Origin: Prunus persica
Lineage: Eukaryota; Streptophyta; Magnoliopsida; Rosales; Rosaceae
Reading direction: 5' to 3'
Assembly: GCF_000346465.2 (NCBI RefSeq)
Contig: NC_034016.1
Location: 19,207,548 to 19,271,547 of the forward strand
Length of the DNA stretch: 64,000 nt
The position numbers and the translations under genes are program-made. Shown piece by piece: positions 1 through 10,748 of this stretch; the stretch's first letter is position 1, and each line of letters starts with the position of its first letter. A model generated the notes under the pieces. That model was not told the origin of the DNA. It did no database searches and saw only the letters and a list, made by a program, of their open reading frames with translations.

Positions 1-1220
1 AAACGCAAAGCTCTAAATAAGTTCCCTACTGGAGCTTCTGATCTCTATTGCGTTACCAACTGAAAAATACTGAATCTTTACTTGACTTTAATAGAAATCA
101 CAATGCAACCACTCTAACAATGCTCCAAAATGTGAGATAAATAATGCAGCAAATGGACAGCAGTACAGAACTTGAAGTGATAGATTTCTTGATTAAATAT
201 ATAACGACTACTTCTCAGGCCAACAGATCACCAGTGAGACTGAGACCTGCAGTTATACCACAAGACATAATTGATGTCATGTCCACAAAATCGTAATCCA
301 ATCATTGTATTATTCAGCGACGGTTAGATGCAATATCATTAGAAAGAGCATGCTTGTATACATGCCTCAGACCAGATTAATATTGAACTGACATTTCAAA
401 AACCTTTAAAAGCGCTGCAGAGAAAATGAAAACCCCGATATCTTTTTAAACCTTACCCAACATCTTATAATCGTTAACAGTAACCCACCTACCCAAAAGC
501 ATGATCAGATCATGAAAAATGATTTGCTCACATCACCACCTAAATATCTTACACTGATTCTAATGCTGTTCAGATATTCTAAAAGGGCTTACACTCATCC
601 GGCCCTTTTCATATACAAAACATACACAAAATTGCACAAGTTACCAAAAAATCTAAACCAGAAACCCAAATAGGAATCAAATAGACGGCAACCCAAGGCC
701 ATCTCCAAACCTTAAATCCAAAGGAAATTAAGCATAGCTAAACAGAGATTGAGCATTGCACTGGGTAGGGATCAATATGGTCAAAGTACAAATCTTTACC
801 CGATCAAAATCAATTATCTAAACCCACAGATAAACCCCACATCGCATCCAAACCCTACCCATAACTCTACCACTATTCCGATTCAGATCATCAACGGATT
901 AAGAAAAAACAAAACAGGCATTAAATTCAGGTTTTTAGAAAAATACCCAAGAATCCATTAACAAGCGAATTCAACAAGGACCAAACCCGATCAAATTCAC
1001 AACAATAATTAGATCAACATGAACAATTTACTGGAAATTGAACACAATCAAAGTAGGCGAGGATTTACAAGAGAAACAGAAGTGATTGAATTCGTCCTTG
1101 AATTTGGTGTGGGGTGAGAGATTGCGTGAAGAAATCGCTGTGTGTGAGATAGAAAATAGAAATTTGGGAAATTGTGAGAAAACGTCACATGAATTTTGGT
1201 ATTTATAATGCGTTTTGGAA
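1..1220 (-). promoter_or_regulatory. Promoter, 5' leader and first intron of a gene running off the left edge
   Basis: Read on the minus strand, a TATAAATA-type box lies at about 1200-1210, followed by a pyrimidine-rich leader (about 1175-1030) and a GTAAAT splice donor near 1065. About 1 kb of AT-rich intron-like sequence then runs to the left edge. A T-rich tract ending in CAG near 70 could be the acceptor of a second leader or coding exon, which is stop-interrupted in the frames I read. No protein can be named from the part inside the window. The stretch from 1 to about 1110 is repeated in inverted orientation at about 19905-21060, where the promoter is missing. Confidence 0.45.
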
Positions 1221-1429
1221 AATGGAGGGTAACTACTAACCAGCGGCTCTTGCAACCGCCATGATGGAGCGGTCAAGACTGCCTTTGCCTGTCCATGACA
1301 CGTGGCGCAAATCAAGTGGTTGTCGGGCCCACGGGCAGGTTCATTCGGTGTTAGCATGCGTTTTGATTTTGCATCCATAATGTCGTTCATTGGACGCTTA
1401 TTTGTCACCACAATTATATTGTAATCTGT

Positions 1430-2480
1430 ATTAATAAAATTGGATGAAATGGATCATGCATTGTATTGTGTATTTTATTGAGTGCAAGCAACATTGTTTG
1501 TGCAAACTATCTTTCTATTATCGTATAAGTTTGACTCTAAACCTCCAATTTTCTATCATTTGCTTAATTCATGTCACTTATTAGACTTAAAACATTGTTT
1601 GATTGGTTTGCTTTTCATTCTATCCAAATTTTATTTTCCTTCAAAGTATCTCAAAATTTGAGATACTAATTGTAATCGGGGTTAGGAGGAGTTGGAATCC
1701 GAATTTTCATTAAAGGGTTTTGTGAGTTCATCACAATGTAATCGCATTATTTTATTTTATTTTATTTTTTTTAGACACAATCACCTTAAATTTTGAGATA
1801 CTTTAAAGTAGTGTCATTTATCGTTTCACCATTCAAGTTACATGTTATCTTTATAAAAATAAAAAATAAAAAAATTGGAAATTGGAAAGAGAAAAAAATC
1901 ATAGGTGCTAAAACATCCGAAGGCTATAATATATCCTCTAAAAACAGATCCTAAATACATTTGTCTAATCTAAAATCATCGATAAATGTAACATATAGTC
2001 ATTAACGCATAAACCCTAATGCTTTTGGTATCTCTATACTTTCCGTGAGGTATAACCTAATGTAATTCTAATGAATTTGTCCACGTAATTAAAATGTGAC
2101 ATGTGATGTGAACCCTTCTTATTATTCAAGTGTTCCATTTTAGTACAAATCTTCTTTCGCCAAAATACTCTAAAAACACTTGTCATGATTTGGGCCCTTG
2201 CCAAGGACAAGCCACCAATAATTCCTTGGTCCAATGTTGAAAGAATGACAAGGAACATATCAATCACGTATTGGGTCCTTTAACAAAATCAAAATTTCCA
2301 TTACATAAATCTAAAAAAAGTAGTTAAGAGTGTAGATTATGTATCCCAGATTTTAAATTCGATTTCTCCCTTTTTAATATCGCTTGTATTAAAAAACGCA
2401 AATACCAACCCTCAATTGCGGCCCATTTTAGAAGCACAAAATACAAATCACATCATCCATAGAACACCCAATGCAAAGCA
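1430..2480. other. AT-rich intergenic stretch
   Basis: No supportable gene. Positions 1497-1640 are an inverted match to 10385-10535, the inner left arm and spacer of the palindrome, so this piece shares ancestry with that locus. Short open frames here show no family signature. Confidence 0.6.
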
Positions 2481-2650
2481 CATAAAGGTAAATATGAAAA
2501 GCACTGAGGGTATTTTGGCCTTTTGAAATCTGGTACACTTATAAACACACTACCGAGTATCCAGCCCGAGTTCCCGACTCACAGTGACAGACTGGGATTG
2601 CCGCCAACTCGTTCGCTATCGCAGCCAAAGTTTTCTGCTTCCAAATTCCA

Positions 2651-4261
2651 ATGGCCAACAATCCCTCACAGCTACTCCCATCAGGTTTGCCCCGCTCTGT
2701 TTCTTTTTCTACTGTCTCGTATTTACTCGAGAAAATTAAGCGGAAATTTTAAGGTGTTTGGGTGGAAAATTCGCAGAGTTGATCGACCGGTGCATAGGGT
2801 CGAAGATATGGGTGATAATGAAGGGAGACAAGGAGCTTGTCGGGACTCTGAGGGGATTTGATGTCTACGTCAACATGGTTCTAGAAGACGTCACTGAATA
2901 GTGTGGCTCCCTCCTTAATTCTATTGCATTCATGTAGCATGAAACCCTAAAATTTGGGATTTTACTCGCTTTTGCTACAAGATTGAATCTTTGAGTTTGT
3001 AAATGCTTCAACTGTCAGATTGAACAATGGGAAAGTTTAAGTATTGGGTCTTGATGTTCGTACGGGCTTTAGGATTGTCATGCAACTCTCCTTTAATAGT
3101 GCATAGTTCTTTCAGGTTTGAAGCAGCAGAAGTTTATATGTCGTTAGGGTAGGAATTTTAGTGATAGGCAATTTTTCAGTGGCTTGGAAAATTTGATTTG
3201 TCTTTGTTATTCTTTCAGTTAACAGTGTAATAATGCAGGACAGCCGCTAGAGCTTCCATTCCCAGTTATATACAATGGGAACTAGGGTTTTCTTATTTTG
3301 AAAGGTTAGGTTTAGGTTTGGTGGTAGAGCACATTATGAATAACTGATTAGTTTGTATGTTACAATGTCACAGTTGAAACATGGAGTTGGGATTTTCGGT
3401 AGGGATCAGTTGAAACATAAATTTATGTTAGATGGATAAAGCTGACAAATTTATAGAATAAACTTGGAGTTGGGATTTTCAATAAGGATCATCATTTGAA
3501 ACATGACTTTATATTGAATTGATAAAGCTGACAAAGCTATATAATTGTTTTAAGCTATAGTTGTAGGAAATATCGTAATTAAACATTATGTTGATTACTA
3601 GTTGTTTTGACAAGGTAGATAGAACCTTCCCCTCTAGCCTCATGTTTTCTGGTCATCGTACCTTTTCTTTGCATCTTGCTTATTTTCCTTAGTCTTATCA
3701 TACTGTAATATCTTGGGATCAGAAGAGATGAAAAACTGAACTGGGATATCTCTGGTATACAGAGTGTTTGTATATATAATCAATTTAGACATTTTTAGTT
3801 TGCATTAGTCATTCACTCTATTATTGCATTGTTAGTCCACTTATATTATACTTGCTAATATTGAATATCTTTTCTATTTCTCTCTTTATATCAGTGAGAT
3901 TACTCCTGAAGGAAGACGTATAACCAAGCTTGATCAGATATTGCTCAACGGAAACAACATTGCCATTGTAAGTTAGACATGTTGGTCTGTATTTTGCCTG
4001 CACTTTATTTTCCATTGGAAGTAAGACATATTGGTCTTTGTTTGTCAAGTTTTCTACTGCACTTTTTGCGGCCCTTTTTTCTCGCCTTAAGTGCTTTAAA
4101 CTACCTGGTGTAAAGCTTTTGGTGGTTGGTTCTTGGCTTTTGCAACAGAAGCTAGAGCCAGCATAAAACAAAGATGAGAGATGTTCAAATTATCTTAATC
4201 AATTTTCCAATATTTGTGCACAATGCAGCTGGTCCCTGGCGGCTCACCTGAACCGGAATGA
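2651..4261 (+). CDS. LSM5: U6 snRNA-associated Sm-like protein LSM5
   Basis: Four exons: 2651-2684, 2777-2900, 3895-3967 and 4229-4261. All have GT-AG borders and phases that join into an 87-residue protein, the usual LSM5 length. The Sm fold is clear: Sm1 runs through [18 protein letters not shown] and VNMVLEDV, and Sm2 through [17 protein letters not shown] near the C-terminus. LSM5 belongs to the LSM1-7 ring (cytoplasmic mRNA decapping and decay) and the LSM2-8 ring (nuclear U6 snRNA, splicing). In Arabidopsis the orthologue is SAD1, tied to ABA and stress responses (family knowledge). The start is the only ATG giving the canonical short N-terminus [12 protein letters not shown]. Intron 2 is long (about 1 kb), and a decayed copy of it occurs at 6600-7330. 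No lesions seen. Confidence 0.95.
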
Positions 4262-4946
4262 GAGTGCAGTGGAACATCCACACTCTGTTATTGAATATTT
4301 GCAATTTATGCGGTTTGTAGGAGATTGTTTCCATTTTTCTCCACCTAGCACTTTTGTTGTTTTTAGGAGGTGACAAGGTTGTAGGATATGGTAGAGAAAC
4401 TTTTACTAAATGATGTATTATGTTCCTTGAAATTGAAAGTGGTATTAAATACTAAGCTACAGTGTTTTTCTGTGTCATTCGAAAGAAAGATTATAATTTT
4501 TATTTATTTATTTACTACGCAAATGAAATATATATCATATGCAGAGGGCATGTCCGGGCTTTTCCGTTGTAACATGCAAGTAACATTTATCAGTCTTCCA
4601 TGCTATAACAAATTTGTGCTTATAATTCACTGATTATTATGTGTCATCGCTGTGGTTTTGAAGCTGAGTGATTTTGGCTGTTCATGAATTACACAATCAT
4701 CAACCCAGAAAAGTCAAAATCGAAAAAGAGTGCAAATTGTTAGTTTAAGGCCAGAAAAAGAGAGAAAAAACTAGACACACCAAGCGAGTAATTAGAACAC
4801 CTACTCACATTAAAACTATGGTACAACAGAAAGCCAGAGAAATGGCAAAACATTTGCATGTGTTATGTGTAATCACCTGTACTAGAATTAGAACAGAGGA
4901 CAACTTTTACACTACAGTACTAGCTGGTGATCACAATCTTCTTCTT

Positions 4947-5186
4947 CTAATTCTTGGACTTTGGTGGTGGTTTAGGCTTCTTGTTGGTTTTGAAAAGAGA
5001 AGAAAGAAATTGGACTAAATCATTAAAAATGATTCTCTTCACTGATCTCCCTTTTGCTGGAATTACACTAGCAGGAGGAGAAGCAGCTGCTTTTGGTTTG
5101 AAGCAATATGGCTGCTGCTGATCACTCTTCTTGTTCAGGTTCAAGTTCAAGTTCAAGTCCTTTCCTCCTTTGGAATTAATCTTCAT
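4947..5186 (-). CDS. Small basic protein, family member A (79 aa)
   Basis: Uncharacterised plant small protein; I recognise no named family. A Lys/Asn/Leu-rich N-terminus with a repeated Leu-Asn run is followed by the family core C-F-K-P-K, then S-V-I-P-A-K-G-R-S-V-K-R (about residues 28-50). Next comes an amphipathic stretch rich in Ile, Phe and Leu and a Lys/Pro-rich tail (K-P-K-P-P-P-K-S-K-N). There is no signal peptide or membrane segment, and it is intronless. The promoter has the shared TATTTAAAC box at 5289-5297. The leader, with tracts of CAGACAGA, nearly matches that of both palindrome arms (10130-10240 and 10850-10960). A 22-base piece of its 3' coding part (4957-4978) is identical to right-arm positions 10775-10796. 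It lacks the YPSPP tail of members E and J. Confidence 0.75.
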   Translation of the reverse strand: MKINSKGGKDLNLNLNLNKKSDQQQPYCFKPKAAASPPASVIPAKGRSVKRIIFNDLVQFLSSLFKTNKKPKPPPKSKN

Positions 5187-5288
5187 TGCTCTACTCTGTC
5201 TCTCTGTGTCTTTGTGTCTCTGTGTCTGTCTGCTGTCTGTCTGTGATCAGTGAGTGTGTGTTTGATTGAGCTTTTTGAATGGTGGAGG

Positions 5289-5297
5289 GTTTAAATA
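5289..5297 (-). promoter_or_regulatory. TATA-like box of family member A (TATTTAAAC)
   Basis: The minus strand reads TATTTAAAC 103 bp upstream of the ATG. The same nine bases occur upstream of members B (7989-7997), C (32429-32437), E (35195-35203), G (38440-38448) and I (59264-59272). Confidence 0.6.
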
Positions 5298-5575
5298 AAG
5301 AAGGCAATGCAGTTGGGTGGGAGAAAGAGTGGGGAGGAATATATGGAAAGTGTTGAAAGGAAGACTAGGTTTTTTGTGTGTTGTGGCACCCTGGTGCTTC
5401 TTGGTAATGTTTTGGACGTCATCGACGCAAAGTCCTAAGAATTTAACGCGTTTAGCCTCCCCCACCACCCAAACGCGTTTACCCATGGCATGTCCCCAAC
5501 ACCCTCGTCTCTCCAAACCTCTCTAACGTGATAATTCTCTGTTGTATATGGTACCTCACATCACATCTTAGAATA

Positions 5576-5830
5576 GAGTAATGCTACACTTATCATATTT
5601 TTATCTCACATTTTTATACCACATGATGTGGCATGTCCATATTATATGTCACATCAATTAAATCAATGAAGTGTATTTTAATTAAGACAATTAGAAAAAT
5701 AAATACTGGAATAAATCATTAAAGAAAAGAAAATATTAAATAATTTTAATTGACGTGGCTGTCCACCTCATTTGTCACATAAGATGGTATAGGGATGTGG
5801 TATACAAATGTGGTAAGAGTAGCATTATTC
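5576..5830. mobile_element. Mutator-like MITE (255 bp)
   Basis: Termini are inverted repeats beginning GAGTAATGCTACACTTA on the left and GAATAATGCTACTCTTA when the right end is read in reverse complement. It is flanked by a perfect 9-bp target duplication CTTAGAATA at 5567-5575 and 5831-5839. The 9-bp duplication points to the Mutator superfamily. There is no coding capacity. Confidence 0.85.
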
Positions 5831-5839
5831 CTTAGAATA

Positions 5840-7330
5840 TATCTTATTTTTATATACAATGCGAGAGTCTAAATTACGCATTTAATATAATTTACATAAA
5901 GAGAAATCAAACTTGAACATATATGAATTTAATTTGATCTAATTTACATAGAGAGAAACCAAAGCATTTTGTACAAGTGACTTAACTTATGTCTAGATAT
6001 GTAGATATTTTTGGAAATTGGAAATTTATGTGGTTTAGACTAAACTGATAGATAGTAAGACGGAGTGAGATTGTTTCCCCACAACTTCCTTGCTGTGGTA
6101 GAGTAGTCTCCCCCGAAGACCCCCCACCCATCCTTTTCCAAACCAAACATAAAGCATAAATTAGCCAACGTTATAAACAGAGGAATCTTATCAACTTGTT
6201 TGGGCTTTACTGACAATGATATGTTTGCCGGCTGGTGTTCACTCTCCTTTCTTGAGGTAGAGGCTTTTGAATTCAAAGGAATTTCACGATCATGTGGACT
6301 ATAAATAAATAAATTAATTAATTAAACTGAGGTTTTATTGAAAAATTCGCAATATGGTTTGCCTTTGGCTAGGGGTGGACTATAAATAAAGAAATGACAA
6401 AGATGATAGGGACAGGGACTAAAATGTCGTCTTTCCCATCACATTCCAAAATAAGTTAAAAGCACGACAGGAGGAAAAAGCTTCATATCATAATATGTTA
6501 TCATTGTTTTCTGCTACCAACCAATGCCTAAACAAGGCAATAGATGGATCATTTAAGGGCTTAATCCTTGTAATTAATTATATATGTTATATGACAAATT
6601 TAGCTTCCAAATTCTACACTATGGGAATTAGGGTTCATTAGGGTTCTGATGTCAAGAGGTTAGACTTCATTAGGATCAATTGTCAAGAATTAGACTTCAT
6701 TAGGGTTTTGATATCGAGTATGACTTAGTTTGTAGGGAGATTATATGCCACAATCTTAGCTATATTATTATTTGTCAAACTCAAATCAGTGTTTGGTTGA
6801 GTTGATATAAAAATGTCCCTTGAGGTCAAAAATAGAAGATGACTTCTCTTTATGGATAAAGAAAATACTTGGAGTTGGAGAGTTCGATTGAAACATGGAC
6901 TAAAAATTTATGTTAAAGTTGACCTGGACTAAAAGCTATAGTTTTTGACGTCAAATTCATTATTTTTTGTCACTTTTTTAAAGTTAGAGTTCCCACCAGA
7001 ATGCAACTTTCTTTATTATTATATAGATTATTTTTAATAGGGTGGGTCTCATCTTGTGATTAATATTAGCTTTTTATATTAGTAAAATAACTAAATGGCA
7101 TTTCGGTTGGAAGAAGATTTTGAAGATGTTAAAATTTCACTGCCATATCAACCATCAAATTGAAATATGAGGTATCTTATTTCAGTGAGATGTTCCAATA
7201 CTTCCATATATAGGAGAAATATTTTTATGGGGACAATCAATTTGATACCAAATGGTAATTACAACGGCTAAAAATTGAACTAGGATATCTCTGATTAACG
7301 GAGTAATAGCTTATATGCAATCAAATAGAT
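5840..7330. other. Gene-poor stretch with a decayed copy of LSM5 intron 2
   Basis: No gene seen. From about 6600 to 7330 several blocks match LSM5 intron 2 (about 3270-3790) in the same order, including the 'GGAGTTGG...GAAACATG' and 'GAACTrGGATATCTCTG' pieces. The stretch ends in a (GA)n tract at 7343-7424. Confidence 0.6.
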
Positions 7331-7339
7331 AAGGTGCTG

Positions 7340-7342
<3 letters not shown>

Positions 7343-7424
<82 letters not shown>
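7343..7424. repeat. (GA)n microsatellite
   Basis: About 40 GA units without visible interruption. Confidence 0.95.
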
Positions 7425-7427
<3 letters not shown>

Positions 7428-7627
7428 ATGGTATCAAATATATTTATACTATAAGCACTGAAACACCAACATTACGAAAAGCCACAAACATCACGAAAAG
7501 ACAAGGAAAAAGTACTGAAACACCAAGAATATAAAAAGCAAAGAAAAAAAGGTTTGCATGATCGTGCGAGTTAGACTTAAACCAGCAACCAAGGCACCAA
7601 CTTCATGACGTTGCATGCATTACATGG

Positions 7628-7906
7628 TTATGGCAGGGCTGGACAGACTAGGCGGCTGCTGATCATCTTCTTCTTCACGTTTGATGCTTTAGTCTTGGTG
7701 GAAAAAGTAGCGTTTGAAATGCCAGACCAAAACTGAACTATATCAAGAAGAATCATGGTCTTCACGAGCTTCCTCTGTGCCGGAATTACACTTCTAACCT
7801 TTGGCTTGAAACCTAGCTCCTCAATCTTGTTGTCTTCTTCCCCGTCTGGGTTCAGCTCCAAACAACCCTTCTCTACTTCTGAACATTTCTCCATTTCCAT
7901 GGCCAA
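7628..7906 (-). CDS. Small basic protein, family member B (92 aa)
   Basis: Intronless member of the same family. The acidic N-terminus (M-A-M-E-M-E-K...S-E-V-E-K...P-D-G-E-E-D, residues 1-28) resembles that of member J. The core is G-F-K-P-K-V-R-S-V-I-P-A-Q-R-K-L-V-K (about 33-50), then a hydrophobic amphipathic stretch T-M-I-L-L-D-I-V-Q-F-W and a Lys/Ser/Thr-rich tail. There is no signal peptide. A TATTTAAAC box lies at 7989-7997, 83 bp upstream, with a (GA)n tract in the leader (plus-strand CT run at 7914-7941). Function unknown; I infer a soluble, probably regulatory protein from its size and composition. Confidence 0.7.
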   Translation of the reverse strand: MAMEMEKCSEVEKGCLELNPDGEEDNKIEELGFKPKVRSVIPAQRKLVKTMILLDIVQFWSGISNATFSTKTKASNVKKKMISSRLVCPALP

Positions 7907-7912
7907 TATATA

Positions 7913-7944
<32 letters not shown>

Positions 7945-8059
7945 AGTGTGTGTGTGCGTTTTTGATACGTTGGTGAAGAGTGTGAGGTGTTTAAATAACG
8001 ACGAGGAGGAACATAGAAAGAGTGGGAGAAAAAGAAACAAAACACAAAACGCGTCATCT

Positions 8060-9340
8060 TCTTTTGGTAATCATAGAAAACGCGTTCTGAGAAACGTTAC
8101 ATAAAAATCTATTTACATAATAGAGAGAATCTCTAACAAGATCCAAGATCATTAGTACAAATTGGATAAAAAAAATACAGCTGGATCCACCTCTATGATA
8201 TATTTACATGGTATACAAATTTATTATGTAGTTTTATTTTTATATGGGCCCGCATTTTTTTCAATAAAATAATCCACACCTCTTTGGGAAATAGAAAGGG
8301 CACAAAAGCTTGCACATATCCACCAATAGATTATGTCTAAAATCCAAATAGGGTTGACAAGTCTATGATCATGTCATGGGCAATTTAAATTTATTTGTTG
8401 AAGCTGCGGTGTTCTCGATGTTATTGATTTTGATTTCAGTGGCTAGGGATTGGAAACCAGAAAACGTACTTTTAAAAAAAAACATTTGGTTGAATATGAT
8501 TTCCTTAATTTGCTGCATTTGTGGATAATATAAAGATATAAGGTTTGGTTTCCTTTTATCCATTAGAGGTAGCAACAGTTTTATGTCGTTTAGTATTTAA
8601 TAGAATAATTTGGTGTCAACAAAACACTTGATAGGACTGATTATTCTATTCTTATGTTGGTATTCTTAAAATATCAAATAGGAGACTTTGGACATGTTAT
8701 CAGAAGTCTTCACTTTCACTCATGAGGGCAGAGTTTCGAAATTCTCAGACACAAGAGCGGAACTAAGAGTTGGCTGGGGTATGCTCCAGCACAGTGCTAA
8801 CTTTGAGATTGGGCTTAGTGTAGAGGCTAAATCCAGACCAATTAAATAATTAGCCCGTCATGGACAAGAAATCAACCGGTTGAGAAGAAGGAAAAATAAT
8901 AGAGAGAGAGAGAGAAGGTGGAAAAAGAATAAAAAAGAGAAGGGGAGATATTGAACGAATGGAAAGAAAGAGAGAGAATAAAAAAGAGAGAGGGTGAGAT
9001 ATTCAAACATTACTATCAATTTCTTGTTTCTCCCCTCTCTCTTTCTTCTCTCTTCTTCTTTCGATTTATAGGTTCACATCCAGATCTACAAGTGCAACAA
9101 AGTTTTAGTGTTTACACCTTGGTTTAAATTTTTTAGATATGCTATTGCTACTAATTGTGCTTTTGTTTGTGTTTCTGCTTCCCACAGTTTCAGTTCTAAT
9201 TCCCACTTGGTTGTCACTGTATTAATTAGCATACCGAAGAAAAAAAAAAGGTTCTTATTGTTTATATAGATTTGCCATACAAAAAAATAAATAAAAATAG
9301 CACACCTCCAGAAAAATTTCTGATTCCACAGTTGCCCAGA
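8060..9340. other. Intergenic stretch without a supportable gene
   Basis: AT-rich with GA-rich patches near 8900-8990. A sequence near 8755-8840 has the look of a transposon fragment, but I could not place its ends. Open frames here have no family signature. Confidence 0.5.
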
Positions 9341-9430
9341 CACCCAATGAATATTTGTGTAAACCCTCATCTCTCCGAATCGCTTGTACTCAAAAAATAA
9401 AAAAATTAAATCCAAAGTCTCCTCCCAATT
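9340..9430. repeat. Outer inverted repeat of the palindrome, left part
   Basis: This is an inverted match to about 11905-11995. The original palindrome was therefore wider than the present arms, with the sequence between (9430-9700 and 11400-11900) diverged or replaced. Confidence 0.65.
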
Positions 9431-9702
9431 TCCAGACGGCAACTCGAATCAAAAAGAAAAAAGAAGACGGCGAAGACTTATAATTTTCCACAAAAGTAAA
9501 CTATAAAAATGCAACGGTTCCATCCACAGAAAAATCTCTAAAATAAAATAACGCAAAAGTGACCCCAAAATCCACCGCGTTTTTAATTTTATGCACTATT
9601 TTTTGGGTAGACCATTCTCCAGGTGTCTGTCTCTGGCCTGGGTTTATACTTTATAGGAGTCGAGTCAAAACACAGTTAGGGCCTTGGTGGATTCAATTCA
9701 AC

Positions 9703-10423
9703 GACATGTCAATCCAATCTCGAAGATAGATAGCCCACATGCATCAAAACGAACTGAACAAAAGCAGATAAAAAGGGGGCCATATTGAATTTAGAGAAAA
9801 ATGGAAAGTTTCCCAAAAATACAAAAATTGGATCTGGCTCTCTTCCAGACTCTTCTATACATGCATATTACTCATCTGTCATCACTACTAGAAAACCTCA
9901 ATATAAAGCCACAAATACACCCCTGAAAAAGTATTTTATTAAACAGTTTGAGGTTTTTAATGCCAATTTGAGGAGAAGCCAACAAAACGGTCAGGGTTTG
10001 TTGCGCGCAGACGCAGATATGAGTAGCAAATATTAATCAAGAGCACAGACGCGGAGACATGATTACATGACAGGGTTTGTTGAAACTAGCTGTACAAAAC
10101 AGTCTCACAATTTTAGGGTTTTACGTAGGAATTCCTTCCCACTCTTTCTCCCACCCGCCTGCACTTCCTTCTTTATTTATACCCCTCCGTCATTCAAAAA
10201 GCTCAATCAAACAGACACTCACTGATCACAGACAGACACAGTGAGAGAGAGAGAATCATTCTTAATGAATTTGTCCAGCCTAAATCACCACCAAAGTCTA
10301 AGAAGAAGAAGAAAACCAATCTGTGTGAGAGAGAGAGAGAGCAAACCACTCAAACAATATTTCTTTCAAATGAGAAAATCACTGTAGCTAAAAATAACAT
10401 TCGGATAGAATAGAAAACAAACC
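9703..10423 (+). repeat. Left arm of a large palindrome (decayed family gene, facing right)
   Basis: This is the reverse complement of 10627-11397. Over about 430 bp (roughly 9785-10215) I found no mismatch to the other arm; differences cluster in the microsatellite part. Within it, a TATTTATA box (10174-10181) and the CAGACAGA leader match the promoter of family member A. These lead directly into a scrap of the 3' coding end (10277-10298 region), so the coding core is deleted. Transcription from this promoter would run inward across the spacer. Confidence 0.85.
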
Positions 10424-10626
10424 ACTCAAACATTGTTTTTAAGTCTCATAAGTGACATGAATTAAGCAAGGGATAGAAAACTGGAGGTTTAGAGTCAAAC
10501 TAATACCATAATAGAACAATAGTTTGCACAAAAAGCTCATGGTCATGACATTGGCACATGAGATGATGCGTGGTTTGAATCTGGATTTAGGCTTCTCCTT
10601 GGGCACTCACTGTTCCATGGGAGATG
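10424..10626. other. Palindrome spacer: mosaic of two unrelated pieces
   Basis: The left half (to about 10535) continues a match to 1497-1640 in inverted orientation. The right half (about 10536-10595) is a scrap of a DA1-like peptidase exon (next entry). The spacer would form the loop of a hairpin transcript. Confidence 0.7.
10536..10592 (+). pseudogene. DA1-like peptidase exon scrap
   Basis: It reads M-T-L-A-H-E-M-M-R-G-L-N, matching the zinc-site exon of the DA1-like copies at 26870-26928 and 29966 onward. An internal deletion joins the zinc motif directly to the following intron sequence, so HEMMH becomes HEMMR. Not functional. Confidence 0.75.
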
Positions 10627-10707
10627 GTTTGCTTTCTATTCTATCCGAATGTTATTTTTAGCTACAGTGATTTTCTCATTTGAAAGAAATATTGTTTGAG
10701 TGGTTTG

Positions 10708-10748
<41 letters not shown>

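Noticed and set aside
3821..4171. Minus-strand 116-codon frame
   Set aside because: It overlaps LSM5 exon 3 and the following intron on the other strand and has no family signature.
7334..7534. Frame with a long Arg-Glu repeat
   Set aside because: Translation of a (GA)n microsatellite. The same applies to the Leu-Ser frames near 38761, 40473, 43759 and 51177.
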